Part shown: positions 45,614-54,084 of the stretch, one piece after another
Position numbering within the stretch: position 1 is the first letter of the stretch
How the letters are laid out: each line of letters begins with the position of its first letter
From: Lachnospiraceae bacterium
GTDB lineage: Bacteria; Bacillota; Clostridia; Lachnospirales; Lachnospiraceae
DNA: 64,000 nt
Assembly: GCA_024691425.1 (NCBI GenBank)
Contig: JAILNQ010000023.1
Location: 46,869 to 110,868 of the forward strand
Direction: 5' to 3'
Made by a program: the position numbers and the translations under genes
Notes under the pieces: model-generated
The model's database searches: none
What the model was told of the DNA's origin: nothing
Seen by the model: only the letters and a program-made list of their open reading frames with translations

Positions 45614-47915
45614 TTTCTTCGGCTTCTGATAATCTCATCATGGCATATATCTTATTCATATCAAGACTTTTCCTCACGATACCGGCAAGAATATCCAGCT
45701 GCTTTTCCAAGTAATCCTCCTTACCGGAAAATCCCGATACATCAATGTTCTTCCCGCGCTCTTTCGCTACGGCGCTTACAATGGCAGGGGCAACTCCTTC
45801 GGCATCGAAAAGTCCGTGGACATATGTGCCGTAAACATTTCCTCTGCAGTATCCGGTATTCTCTGTGAATACGGAAAGCTCCTTAGTGCATCCGGTACGT
45901 CCCATGTGTATCTCATAGCCACTCACCTTCATACCGTTAAGCGGCGACAGCACTCCGCCGGCGGATTGTATCGTACCTTCGTATATGTGTCTTACCTTAT
46001 CGTGGCTTATCACTGTTTCAACAGGAAGCAGTCCGAGTCCTTCTATGCTTCCGCCGCCCTCGGCTCCTTCGGGATCTGAAATGGACAGGCCCAGCATCTG
46101 ATATCCTCCGCATATGCCGATGATCACGGTTCCGTTTGCTGCCAGTCTCCTGATCTCATCTGACATTCCGTTTTCGTCCATCCATTTCATGTCCGACATA
46201 GTGTTCTTCGTACCTGGCAGAACGACAATATCAGCATCTCCTATAGCGGATTCTGTGCTTACATATCTGACGGACACATCCTCTGCCTGGTCGAACACTC
46301 CAAAATCCGTATAATTAGCTATATGAGGAAGCCGTATCACTGCTATGTCGAATGATTTTCTCCCCTTATCCGAAAACCGTTCCGAAATGGAATCCTCGTC
46401 ATCAAGATGGATGCCGGCATAAGGAACTATGCCCATCACCTGGCATCCTGCACGTTCCTCGAGCATCCTCAGCCCGTCCTCAAGAAGCGCCGGATCGCCC
46501 CTGAACATATTGATGATAAGCCCTCTGACTCTTAGTCTTTCATCATCTTCTAGAAGATCGAGAGTGCCGAGCAGCTGTGCGAACACTCCGCCTCTGTCTA
46601 TGTCACCCACAAGAAGCACCGGAGCATTTACCGCTGAAGCCACTCCCATGTTCACGATATCATTTTCCTTAAGATTTATCTCCGCAGGTGAGCCTGCGCC
46701 TTCGATGACGATGATGTCATACTTTTTTCTCAGTTTCTCGTATGCTTCCATGATCACCGGCATGAGGTTTTTCTTATAAGTAAAGTACTCGGATGCCTTC
46801 ATCGTTCCGATGGGAACACCATTGACCACTACCTGGGAGCCGCGGTCGTCCGTAGGTTTCAGAAGAATGGGATTCATCGAAACATCCGGTTCGGTCCCGG
46901 CGGCGATGGCCTGAAGGACCTGCGCCCTTCCCATCTCGAGCCCGTCTGAAGTGACATATGAATTGTTCGCCATGTTCTGCGACTTGAACGGGGCGACCGA
47001 ATATCCGTCCTGCGAAAACACTCTGCAAAGGCCCGCCGTGATCACACTCTTGCCGACATTCGACATCGTTCCCATGACCATGATCACACCCTTGGAAAAC
47101 TGCTGAGAAGCCGCTTTCCTGCCGGGAAACCACGGCAGAAAAGAGAGCATCTTCACGCTTCTGTCATCAAGTCCGTACAGCCCTCTTATGAACTCTTCTT
47201 CAAAAACCTCGTTTACGGTTCCGATACGCTTAACTTTTCCGTCTCCGATCGCGACGACCGTATCCGACAGCATCATGGCGGCATCCGGCTCATGAAGCGA
47301 CATGAGAACGGCGAGCTTCCTGCTCTTCGTCAGTTCTTTTATCCTTCCGAGAATGTCAGCCCTGTACCTGATATCGAGATATGATACAGGCTCATCAAGA
47401 ACAAGGACATCCGGCTGCTGGCATATTGATCTTGCGAGCATTACGCGCTGTCTCTGTCCGTCGCTGATGTCAGTAAAATTCTTATCAGCTATGTCCAGTG
47501 TCTGTGTAACTTCTATCGCTTCTTCAACAGCCTTTTTATCTTCTTCCGAAAGTTTTCCTAAAAGTCCCGTGTACGGATATCTCCCGCTTTCGATAACTTC
47601 CCTGCACGTCATGAGTTCAGGGCGGGGTGTCTTCGTCATCACCATCGAAAGTTTTTTTGCGACCGACTTACGGTTAAGCTTTGATCTGTCGCTTCCCTCT
47701 ATAAGGATCAATCCGCCCCGCTTTTTCAGCTCACCCGTTACCGTCTTTAGGATCGTGGATTTCCCGCTCCCGTTCGGACCTATGAGAGTCACGATCTTCC
47801 CCGGCATGACCGAAAGAGTGATGTCGGCTATAACATCAGAGTCATATCCGACCGAAAGGCTCTGAGTCTCAAGAGGCGCACCGCATATTCTGTTGTCTTT
47901 ATCCTGTGCGCTCAA
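45606..47915 (-). CDS. ABC transporter ATPase fused to cobyric acid synthase (CobQ/CbiP)
   Basis: 769 residues, two complete enzymes. Residues about 1-265 are a BtuD/FecE-type ABC ATPase with Walker A GPNGSGKS, signature ISDGQRQRVMLARSI and Walker B VLVLDEPVSYLD. Residues about 277-769 are CobQ/CbiP, with P-loop GTMSNVGKSVITAGL, KSQNMANNSYVT, and an amidotransferase domain with its cysteine in GICGGYQMLG and histidine in YVHGLFD. The first half energises the neighbouring permease; the second amidates adenosylcobyrinate a,c-diamide four times. The reading frame is unbroken across the junction. It is 1 bp from the permease gene. Confidence 0.94.
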   Translation of the reverse strand: MSAQDKDNRICGAPLETQSLSVGYDSDVIADITLSVMPGKIVTLIGPNGSGKSTILKTVTGELKKRGGLILIEGSDRSKLNRKSVAKKLSMVMTKTPRPELMTCREVIESGRYPYTGLLGKLSEEDKKAVEEAIEVTQTLDIADKNFTDISDGQRQRVMLARSICQQPDVLVLDEPVSYLDIRYRADILGRIKELTKSRKLAVLMSLHEPDAAMMLSDTVVAIGDGKVKRIGTVNEVFEEEFIRGLYGLDDRSVKMLSFLPWFPGRKAASQQFSKGVIMVMGTMSNVGKSVITAGLCRVFSQDGYSVAPFKSQNMANNSYVTSDGLEMGRAQVLQAIAAGTEPDVSMNPILLKPTDDRGSQVVVNGVPIGTMKASEYFTYKKNLMPVIMEAYEKLRKKYDIIVIEGAGSPAEINLKENDIVNMGVASAVNAPVLLVGDIDRGGVFAQLLGTLDLLEDDERLRVRGLIINMFRGDPALLEDGLRMLEERAGCQVMGIVPYAGIHLDDEDSISERFSDKGRKSFDIAVIRLPHIANYTDFGVFDQAEDVSVRYVSTESAIGDADIVVLPGTKNTMSDMKWMDENGMSDEIRRLAANGTVIIGICGGYQMLGLSISDPEGAEGGGSIEGLGLLPVETVISHDKVRHIYEGTIQSAGGVLSPLNGMKVSGYEIHMGRTGCTKELSVFTENTGYCRGNVYGTYVHGLFDAEGVAPAIVSAVAKERGKNIDVSGFSGKEDYLEKQLDILAGIVRKSLDMNKIYAMMRLSEAEENE

Positions 47916-47916
47916 T

Positions 47917-48921
47917 TTACCGGCATTCCTTTCTTCTGTTGATCATTACGGCTATTACGACCGGCACGAGAAGCACCGCGGTCACAGAGCTTATCGAAAC
48001 CTCTGCAGGTGCGAATACCGTCCTTGCTATACAGTCGCATGAAAGAGTGACGAGGGCTCCTAGCATAAAGCTGCCCGGTATCATGATTTTCGGTGAAGCC
48101 GTCCCTGTCATTCCTGAAAGAAGATGCGGCACAGCTATCCCGACAAATGAAATCGGGCCTGCAAAGGCCGAAACAGTAGCAGCGAGCAAGCTCGAAATGA
48201 ATATGAGCAACACTCTGAGCAAAGTTATGTTAACCCCTCCGGACGCTGCATATGCTTCTCCGAGGCGGTAAGCGCCTATCGGTTTTGCCAGAAAAACCGA
48301 GGCAATAAGGCATATTCCGACGATAACGGACATTATCGCTACATCCTTGCCGTTCATTCCCGAAAGGCTCCCCATGGACCAGTTATGAAGATTTGCGATA
48401 TCGGCGTCATCGGCAAATGTAATGATGATGTCGGTCGCAGCTGAACAGATGTATCCGACCATTATCCCGCATACGACAAGAATCCCCATGCTCCTGACTT
48501 TCACAGAGATAAGAAGCACGAAAAACATCGCAAAAAGTGCACCGGCAAAAGCCGCACCCACAAGAAACAGCGAACCCGGCGTATACCCTCTGGCCATGAA
48601 GGAGATCAGCGCGAGCGCCACAGTAAGCTTTGCGCCCGAAGATATCCCGAGCACGAACGGACCGACTATCGGGTTATTGAAAAATGTCTGCAGCATATAT
48701 CCGGAAAGCGCGAGCGCGCCCCCGAGTATTATCGCGGAAACCGTTCTCGGAAGACGGATGGAAAGTATTACGCCATTTTCCATCGTTCCCGCGCCTTTCC
48801 CTGACAGCGCGGCAAAAACCTCCGCCGGCGTCATCTTCACCGTTCCGGTTATCATGCTCATATAAAATGCGGCAATAAGAAGCACCGTTATCGCAGCAAA
48901 TGAGATATATCTCCTGTTCAT
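47917..48921 (-). CDS. FecCD/BtuC-family ABC permease
   Basis: 334 residues with eight to ten membrane helices. The family signature regions are present: ILSIRLPRTVSAIILGGALALSGYMLQTFFNNP near the N-terminus, and FAGPISFVGIAVPHLLSGMTG near the C-terminus. Permeases of this class import vitamin B12, iron-siderophores or haem. Flanked by a binding protein and an ATPase-CobQ fusion and under a B12 riboswitch, it most likely imports a corrinoid or a cobalt complex. Confidence 0.94.
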   Translation of the reverse strand: MNRRYISFAAITVLLIAAFYMSMITGTVKMTPAEVFAALSGKGAGTMENGVILSIRLPRTVSAIILGGALALSGYMLQTFFNNPIVGPFVLGISSGAKLTVALALISFMARGYTPGSLFLVGAAFAGALFAMFFVLLISVKVRSMGILVVCGIMVGYICSAATDIIITFADDADIANLHNWSMGSLSGMNGKDVAIMSVIVGICLIASVFLAKPIGAYRLGEAYAASGGVNITLLRVLLIFISSLLAATVSAFAGPISFVGIAVPHLLSGMTGTASPKIMIPGSFMLGALVTLSCDCIARTVFAPAEVSISSVTAVLLVPVVIAVMINRRKECR

Positions 48922-48960
48922 GAAACTTTCCTCTTCATGCTGAAAATCCCATAAAATCCA

Positions 48961-50499
48961 TTATTCGGCCAGTTTTCTGATGAAAACAGTCTGCCCGTCA
49001 TTCCCCTCTATTATTTCATGCATGTCGCTCACAAACCCAGACATGCCTGTACTCTTCTGGAAAAAATCACTCGTAAGGCAGTACACATTATGCTCCCTGA
49101 CCGCCTTGAAGTCGGCAAAAAGAGAGTTCTTTTCTATCAGATCAGAAACTGATCCTATCTCCCCGTCTATCGTGCTGTTGTATATGAGAATGTCGGCTGA
49201 GCGGGCCTGCGCATAGAAGTCCTCCATCTGCATGCTCATCGTTCCCATGCCCGATTTTTTCCGTGCATCTTCCGGAATGTATTTCCCTCCAGCCGCTTCT
49301 ATCATGCTCGTGATGTAGTCGCCCGGTATTCTCACGTTTATCATGCCCGTCGCGGATACGTAAAAAAAAGCTGCAGTCTTCTTCGGCTCTTCATCCTTTA
49401 CGATCCCGGAGATTTTTTCGGATTCCTTCCGGTAAAAATCCACCGCCTCTTCTTCCTTTCCGAAAAGCACCCCGTACAGTTTTATCCATTCAAGCCGGCC
49501 GAGCGGCGTCTTTTCATAGCTCGATGTCTCAACCAGTACCGGAATCCCCAGCTCCTCCAGTTTCTCCTTCACTTCCGGATCGTGAAATATCATCGTGTTC
49601 TCTATGGCAAGGTCGCATCCTTCAGAAAGTATCAGCTCATAGTCAGGAGCCCGGTACTTCCCGGCATAGACGATCCTGCCGTCACTCATGTACTGCCTGG
49701 CCTCATCAATATGCCAGTCCTTTTCTTCGAGTCCTGAAAGCCTTATGTCATCGAGCGCGCCGATCTGCCGCACAAAATCCATAACGGATGTCGATGCGAG
49801 ATAAGTCCTTTTGAGAGGCTCAATAAGCGGAGTCACTTCCACCGGAATATCATCCGGCACATTCTCGCCTTCCGGAACGAGCAGATAATCACCGGTTCCG
49901 TATATGCTGATAAGCCTGTACGGACCGTACTCTTTTACATCGAATCCCTCGGCTTCCGAAAGCTCCAGCTTTCCTGTCGGCTTACAGCCGTTTATGATGA
50001 TATCTTCCGTCTTTTCCGGACGGATCCCGAACTGACCCCCTCCGGGTTCATCGTTAATCTCATTTTCATCCCCGCCGTCTGCTTTCCAGATCAGAGTGTA
50101 GCTGATCTCGTGAGGAGTGCTCATAGCAACAGTGTCGCCGACAAACTCGAACGGTTCATCAAAGCTTGCGACCGGCACTGTAAATGTTGATTTTCCGCCG
50201 GGATTCTCGTTCTCATATTTTATCCCGTCTGCTATGACATAGTCGTAATTCTCGCTGCTCCAGATGAGCTTTGCGTATGATTTTCCGTCCTTTTCTATGA
50301 TCTCAACAGGCGAGAGGATATGTGCCCTGCCGCTTCCGCCTTCCAATGTTATGTTAACCATTCGGGGCGCGGGATTCTTTTCTTCAAGATCAGAAGTAAC
50401 CCCTTGCATTTTGCAAGAGGTTACTGAGATCATGCATAATATGGCAATGATATATGCAAGCTTTTTACGCTTATAAGCATACCTTGACTTTATGGTCAT
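48961..50499 (-). CDS. Corrinoid/metallophore-binding lipoprotein with N-terminal beta domain
   Basis: 512 residues. Lipoprotein signal with ISVTSC (Cys29). Residues about 45-155 form a beta-rich domain (VNITLEGGSGRAHILSPVEIIEKDGKSYAKLIWSS) resembling domains attached to other Firmicutes metal/tetrapyrrole binding proteins. Residues about 160-512 are a class III (BtuF/FhuD-like) binding protein: RTYLASTSVMDFVRQIGALDDIRL and AGGKYIPED. It delivers its ligand to the FecCD permease. The ATG lies 29 bp inside cbiK, with AAGGG eight bases ahead. The riboswitch context points to a corrinoid or cobalt ligand. Confidence 0.88.
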   Translation of the reverse strand: MTIKSRYAYKRKKLAYIIAILCMISVTSCKMQGVTSDLEEKNPAPRMVNITLEGGSGRAHILSPVEIIEKDGKSYAKLIWSSENYDYVIADGIKYENENPGGKSTFTVPVASFDEPFEFVGDTVAMSTPHEISYTLIWKADGGDENEINDEPGGGQFGIRPEKTEDIIINGCKPTGKLELSEAEGFDVKEYGPYRLISIYGTGDYLLVPEGENVPDDIPVEVTPLIEPLKRTYLASTSVMDFVRQIGALDDIRLSGLEEKDWHIDEARQYMSDGRIVYAGKYRAPDYELILSEGCDLAIENTMIFHDPEVKEKLEELGIPVLVETSSYEKTPLGRLEWIKLYGVLFGKEEEAVDFYRKESEKISGIVKDEEPKKTAAFFYVSATGMINVRIPGDYITSMIEAAGGKYIPEDARKKSGMGTMSMQMEDFYAQARSADILIYNSTIDGEIGSVSDLIEKNSLFADFKAVREHNVYCLTSDFFQKSTGMSGFVSDMHEIIEGNDGQTVFIRKLAE

Positions 50500-52072
50500 A
50501 CCACTTACCCTTCGTTCCTATAAGAGCGAGGTCGAACTCTTCATCGAGGGCGGGAACAGGCACATCGAACCCGTACACTTCCTCCGTAGTTCCGTCAGAG
50601 TATTCAACAGTGTCCGTTGTCGGCTCAAGAAGCGCGGCACCGTCTTTTTCGGCATCTTCCGCAGTTCCCGGGAAGAGATTTACTATGTTCTTTGATGCAA
50701 GGCTTATATGGATGGACATCTTTCCGTCTTTTACGGTAAGCTCGCCCTTTCCGTCTTTTGCTTCATTAACACGGAACATCGAGCTGTCGGTCGAAAACTT
50801 TGCCTCATAAGTTCCGTCTTCAAGCTCTGCCGCTTCAGAAGCTTCGTCAGATGCGAAAGAACCTCCCTCTATGGCCGCCTTCGTGTGAGCAACGTAGAGG
50901 TCCTGAACTTCCTTGATCCTTCCGAGTCCGGCGATCTGGCAGTCTATTGAATCAAATGCACCTGATGCTGCAAACATGCTCTTCCAGCTGTCATCATCAT
51001 CCCCTGCCATATCGTTGTTTGCATGGTCTCCGGCAACAACCATGAACGGACGCAGAATGACTTTCTTATATCCTGCTGCCCTGACATCTTCAATGACGTT
51101 CTCGCATGCCGTTTCTTCAGGTTCCCCTTCGACGGTTCCGATGAATACGTTGCCGTATCCGAGTTCTTTCATCTGGGTTGCCATCTGGCTGTAGCTTATC
51201 TTTGCAACGTGGGCGGTTCCGTGCCCCATGAACACGAATGCAGTTGAATCCTTATCGGCATCTTCAAGCGAGCCGTACCCGGCAGTCTTTACCGCCTCAG
51301 CAACTGTCGCTTCGGCAACCGCTTTCTTATCCTCGTTGATGACAGTCGCATCTTCACCTACTTCTCCGAGAAGCGGCTCAGCTATAATTATGCTTTCGAA
51401 CTTATCAGCATAACCGTCTGCCGCTTCCCTCAGCTCATCATATTCCGCCCCGTGCATGAGGTGCGTAGGCTGAATGATAAGATTCTTTACGTTGTTCGCA
51501 ACCGCACGGTCGAGCGCCTGCTGCATGTTGTCTATCTTCTCGCCGTCCCTTGCCTGAACGTGATTTATGATTGTCTGTGCAGTGAACGCTCTTCTGACCG
51601 ACCAGTCAGGAGCAGCGGCCTGTATGGCTTTTTCTATGCTTCCGATATCTTCGGCTCTCGAATCGTTGAAAGACGTTCCGAAGCTTACGGTCAGTATTTC
51701 ATTGTCTCCGATATCATCTGCATTTAACGGATCATCCTTTGAGGCATCTCCTGTATCCCTTCCGAAATAGTCGGGATCGGCATAATCGCCTTCAACAAGT
51801 TCCTTCTGCTCGTCTGTAAGCGCATCCCATGCCTTCTTTGCAGCCTCACACTGACTGTCCGTCTCATCGGTTCTTTCCTGAACGTAGATCGCATCGATGA
51901 GCGCTGCAACTTCATCAGCCTTTGCCTGATCATCATCGGTGCTCTCATCAGTTTTTGCCGGAGCTGCTTCTGGCTCATTATCTGCAGCATAATTTACCGC
52001 TACATTGGCACACCCTGCAAACATTGATGCCGACACGGCTGCGGCGATCAGAACAGCAATTTTTTTCTTCAT
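50471..52072 (-). CDS. cbiK: Lipoprotein sirohydrochlorin cobaltochelatase with C-terminal beta domain
   Basis: 533 residues from ATG at 52072, which has GAGAGGAAAAATAC upstream; the ORF track start lies inside the terminator hairpin. The lipoprotein signal ends MFAGC (Cys21), then comes an acidic linker. Residues about 125-415 are a CbiK chelatase (LTVSFGTSFNDSRAEDI, IIQPTHLMHGAEYDEL, FMGHGTAHVA) with its metal-binding histidines. Residues about 425-533 form a beta-rich domain (DGTYEAKFSTDSSMF ... WYDHKVKV). CbiK inserts Co2+ into sirohydrochlorin, normally in the cytoplasm; the signal predicts an extracytoplasmic location. First gene of the operon. Confidence 0.92.
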   Translation of the reverse strand: MKKKIAVLIAAAVSASMFAGCANVAVNYAADNEPEAAPAKTDESTDDDQAKADEVAALIDAIYVQERTDETDSQCEAAKKAWDALTDEQKELVEGDYADPDYFGRDTGDASKDDPLNADDIGDNEILTVSFGTSFNDSRAEDIGSIEKAIQAAAPDWSVRRAFTAQTIINHVQARDGEKIDNMQQALDRAVANNVKNLIIQPTHLMHGAEYDELREAADGYADKFESIIIAEPLLGEVGEDATVINEDKKAVAEATVAEAVKTAGYGSLEDADKDSTAFVFMGHGTAHVAKISYSQMATQMKELGYGNVFIGTVEGEPEETACENVIEDVRAAGYKKVILRPFMVVAGDHANNDMAGDDDDSWKSMFAASGAFDSIDCQIAGLGRIKEVQDLYVAHTKAAIEGGSFASDEASEAAELEDGTYEAKFSTDSSMFRVNEAKDGKGELTVKDGKMSIHISLASKNIVNLFPGTAEDAEKDGAALLEPTTDTVEYSDGTTEEVYGFDVPVPALDEEFDLALIGTKGKWYDHKVKVCL

Positions 52073-52094
52073 GTATTTTTCCTCTCTTTCAGAT

Positions 52095-52130
52095 AATATA
52101 AAAAACTCATCCAGTGACCGGATGAGTTTT
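52095..52130 (-). terminator. Riboswitch-controlled terminator before cbiK
   Basis: On the minus strand AAAACTCATCC pairs with GGATGAGTTTT across a short loop and is followed by TTTTTTATATT. It lies between the cobalamin aptamer and the cbiK ribosome-binding site, the right place for premature termination when B12 is plentiful. Confidence 0.85.
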
Positions 52131-52164
52131 AAGCAACGCATAACAGACAGGGTTTCCCCTATCT

Positions 52165-52412
52165 CATACGATACGTAGGCTAATTACTCGTAGCCCGGAC
52201 ATGTCCTGTATCGATAAGCGGCAGGTCTCCTGGCTCGCAGATCATCGCATGACGTTTGCCTTCCCGGATTTTCCCAGTGACGTTTCAGACATAAGTCCGT
52301 AACGGCATGCTACCTGCATACAGTGACGAGTTCGCACAGGCCTTCAACCTGTTTCCCTTTTAATCTTTTCAGCTGCTGACGTCTGAAAAGAACCGTTTAC
52401 CTTTTCTGTATT
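52165..52412 (-). promoter_or_regulatory. Cobalamin riboswitch aptamer
   Basis: The minus strand contains the B12 box AGCCAGGAGACCTGCC (52220-52235), nearly universal in cobalamin riboswitches, downstream of core elements GGGAA, GGTTGAAGGCC and TCACTGT. Binding of adenosylcobalamin (or a related cobalamin) should favour the terminator at 52095-52130 and so lower expression of the whole cbiK-cobK/cbiET operon. Boundaries are approximate. Confidence 0.9.
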
Positions 52413-52423
52413 CAATTACGAAA

Positions 52424-52452
52424 ATATTACCACAGACAAGCTGATGGGGCAA
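52424..52452 (-). promoter_or_regulatory. Promoter of the cobalamin operon
   Basis: On the minus strand TTGCCC and TAATAT are 17 bp apart, with an upstream TG extending the -10 (TGGTAATAT). It sits just after the MATE gene stop and about 15 bp before the riboswitch. Confidence 0.6.
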
Positions 52453-52453
52453 C

Positions 52454-53836
52454 TCATGTCCCTTCAACGATATTCTGCATCCAAACCCCGCTTGCGGAAA
52501 TGGCAAAACCTATGATGACCTTAATGAGTGCCGTACCCTCGCATATGGCATATATCGTCACGATTCCGAGGGATGTGTATCTGGCAAGCACGAACGCAAG
52601 CGGAACACCTATGACAATAAGAAAACCGCTGTCGAACAGGAATGTGATGAAAGTCTTCCCGCCCGCCCTTATAGTGAAATACAGGCTATGGCACAGTCCG
52701 AACAGAGGCAGAAGAACTGCGGTCACGCGCAGGAAATCCCTCGCGAGCAGTCTGACCTCTTCGGTCGTGTTATAAAATCCCGGCAGGAGATGTGCTACGC
52801 CGAACAATATCGCCCCCGTAACAATGCAGCTGCACGTTACGAACACATTGATCTTCAGTCCGGTCTCCTTTGCCTCTTTCATCTTTCCGGCTCCGAGAAG
52901 CTGTCCGACCATTATCGCTACCGCATCTCCGAATGCGATGAAGCATATAGCGAAAACATTGAAGAAGGTGGAATTGATGTTGAGTCCCGCAACGACTGCA
53001 AGCCCGCGCGTTGAATAGCTCTGCTTCTGGAGCACTATTCCTATGGACCATAGACTCTCGTTCAAAACGAGCGGAAGTCCGGTAACGCATACCTTCTTTA
53101 CGAGGTTTCCGGAAACGCGGAACGTCTCATAAGCTCCTTTGATGTAAGTCTTGATGTCATTGTGCCTGTGCGTCCACATTATAACTATGGCCGCCTGAAC
53201 GAATCTTGATATCGAAGTCGCGATAGCCGCACCGGCAACACCGAGCACAGGGAATCCGAACTTTCCGTAAATCAGGACATAGTTGAGTACAAGATTGAGA
53301 AATACCGCAACAAAGCTTGCCCTCATCGGGACAACGGTCTCACCGGTCTCACGCAGGGTGGAGGAATACACGAACTCGGCCGCCTGCGGAAGAAGTCCCG
53401 CGAGCATGAACATCATGTAGATATGTCCGTATCCGAGCGTTGCCGCAAGATCTCCGGATTCCGAACCCTCATGAAGGTAATACGATATGAGAGTCTTATC
53501 CATAAGACCGAAAATCATAAGCCCGGTGAGCATGATGAATCCGCAGATCACTATCTTGATCCGGAACGTATCTCTGACGCCCTCATTGTTCCTCTGTCCA
53601 TAATACTGCGCAGTGAAAATCCCCGCTCCGCTTATCGCTCCGAACAGGCACAGCTGGTACACGAACATGAGGTCGTTTGCGATCGAGACCCCCGACAGCT
53701 GCTCCGTGCCGATCCTTCCGACCATCAGGTTGTCGAGCATATTGACTATGTTCGATATGCCGTTCTGGGCCATGATCGGGAGTGCTATCGTAAACAGCTC
53801 TTTATAGAATTGTTTTGAACCTATGAATCTTCGCAT
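52454..53836 (-). CDS. MATE-family multidrug/metabolite efflux protein
   Basis: About 460 residues with twelve predicted membrane helices. MATE features include LFTIALPIMAQNGISNIVNMLDNLMVGRIGTEQLSGVSIANDL in the first repeat and QLLGAGKMKEAKETG in the second. Members export drugs or metabolites in exchange for Na+ or H+. The start is uncertain: ATG at 53836 (MRRFIGS, used here) directly follows the T-tract of a hairpin, while a GTG at 53848 lies within that hairpin. GGAGG stands before the hairpin. Confidence 0.92.
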   Translation of the reverse strand: MRRFIGSKQFYKELFTIALPIMAQNGISNIVNMLDNLMVGRIGTEQLSGVSIANDLMFVYQLCLFGAISGAGIFTAQYYGQRNNEGVRDTFRIKIVICGFIMLTGLMIFGLMDKTLISYYLHEGSESGDLAATLGYGHIYMMFMLAGLLPQAAEFVYSSTLRETGETVVPMRASFVAVFLNLVLNYVLIYGKFGFPVLGVAGAAIATSISRFVQAAIVIMWTHRHNDIKTYIKGAYETFRVSGNLVKKVCVTGLPLVLNESLWSIGIVLQKQSYSTRGLAVVAGLNINSTFFNVFAICFIAFGDAVAIMVGQLLGAGKMKEAKETGLKINVFVTCSCIVTGAILFGVAHLLPGFYNTTEEVRLLARDFLRVTAVLLPLFGLCHSLYFTIRAGGKTFITFLFDSGFLIVIGVPLAFVLARYTSLGIVTIYAICEGTALIKVIIGFAISASGVWMQNIVEGT

Positions 53837-53860
53837 AAAAAAACCCACTGAACGTGGGTT
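53837..53860 (-). terminator. Hairpin with T-tract touching the MATE start codon
   Basis: On the minus strand AACCCAC-GTTCA-GTGGGTT is followed by a run of T and then the ATG of the MATE gene. It has the form of a factor-independent terminator for tRNA-Thr transcription. The GGAGG (53861-53865) is immediately before the hairpin, so folding would bring it within five bases of the ATG. Confidence 0.65.
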
Positions 53861-53910
53861 CCTCCGTGTAACAAAAGAAATACTAAAGGGCTCGCGGTGT
53901 AATATTACTT

Positions 53911-54084
53911 AAGGTCGCTCGGCGATGAGAATCCTGCTTCGCAGGATGCGCCTCGCGGACTACCTCTTAAGGACGCTCGGCGATTCAAATCCCGCTTCGC
54001 AGGATGCGCCTCGCGGACTACCTCTTAAGGACGCTCGACGATTCAAATCCTGCTTCGCAGGATGCGCCTCGCGGTGTTATAAGG
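53911..54084. repeat. Three tandem 58-bp repeats with stable hairpins
   Basis: Copies begin at 53911, 53969 and 54027, each opening AAGGACGCTCGGCGATTC with few differences. Each contains ATCCTGCTTCGCAGGAT, a perfect small hairpin that includes the very stable GCGAAGC mini-hairpin sequence on the minus strand. The array lies between tRNA-Thr and the MATE gene. The third copy ends in GTGTTATAAGG. No coding role is apparent. Confidence 0.85.

Noticed and set aside
53901-53910. TAATATTAC, identical to the geminivirus nick-site nonamer, beside the 58-bp repeats
   Set aside because: It is a short AT-rich palindrome likely by chance; no replication protein gene or stem context of a rolling-circle origin is present.
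53911-54084. CRISPR array near tRNA-Thr
   Set aside because: Units are contiguous 58-bp near-copies without variable spacers, and no cas genes are present.
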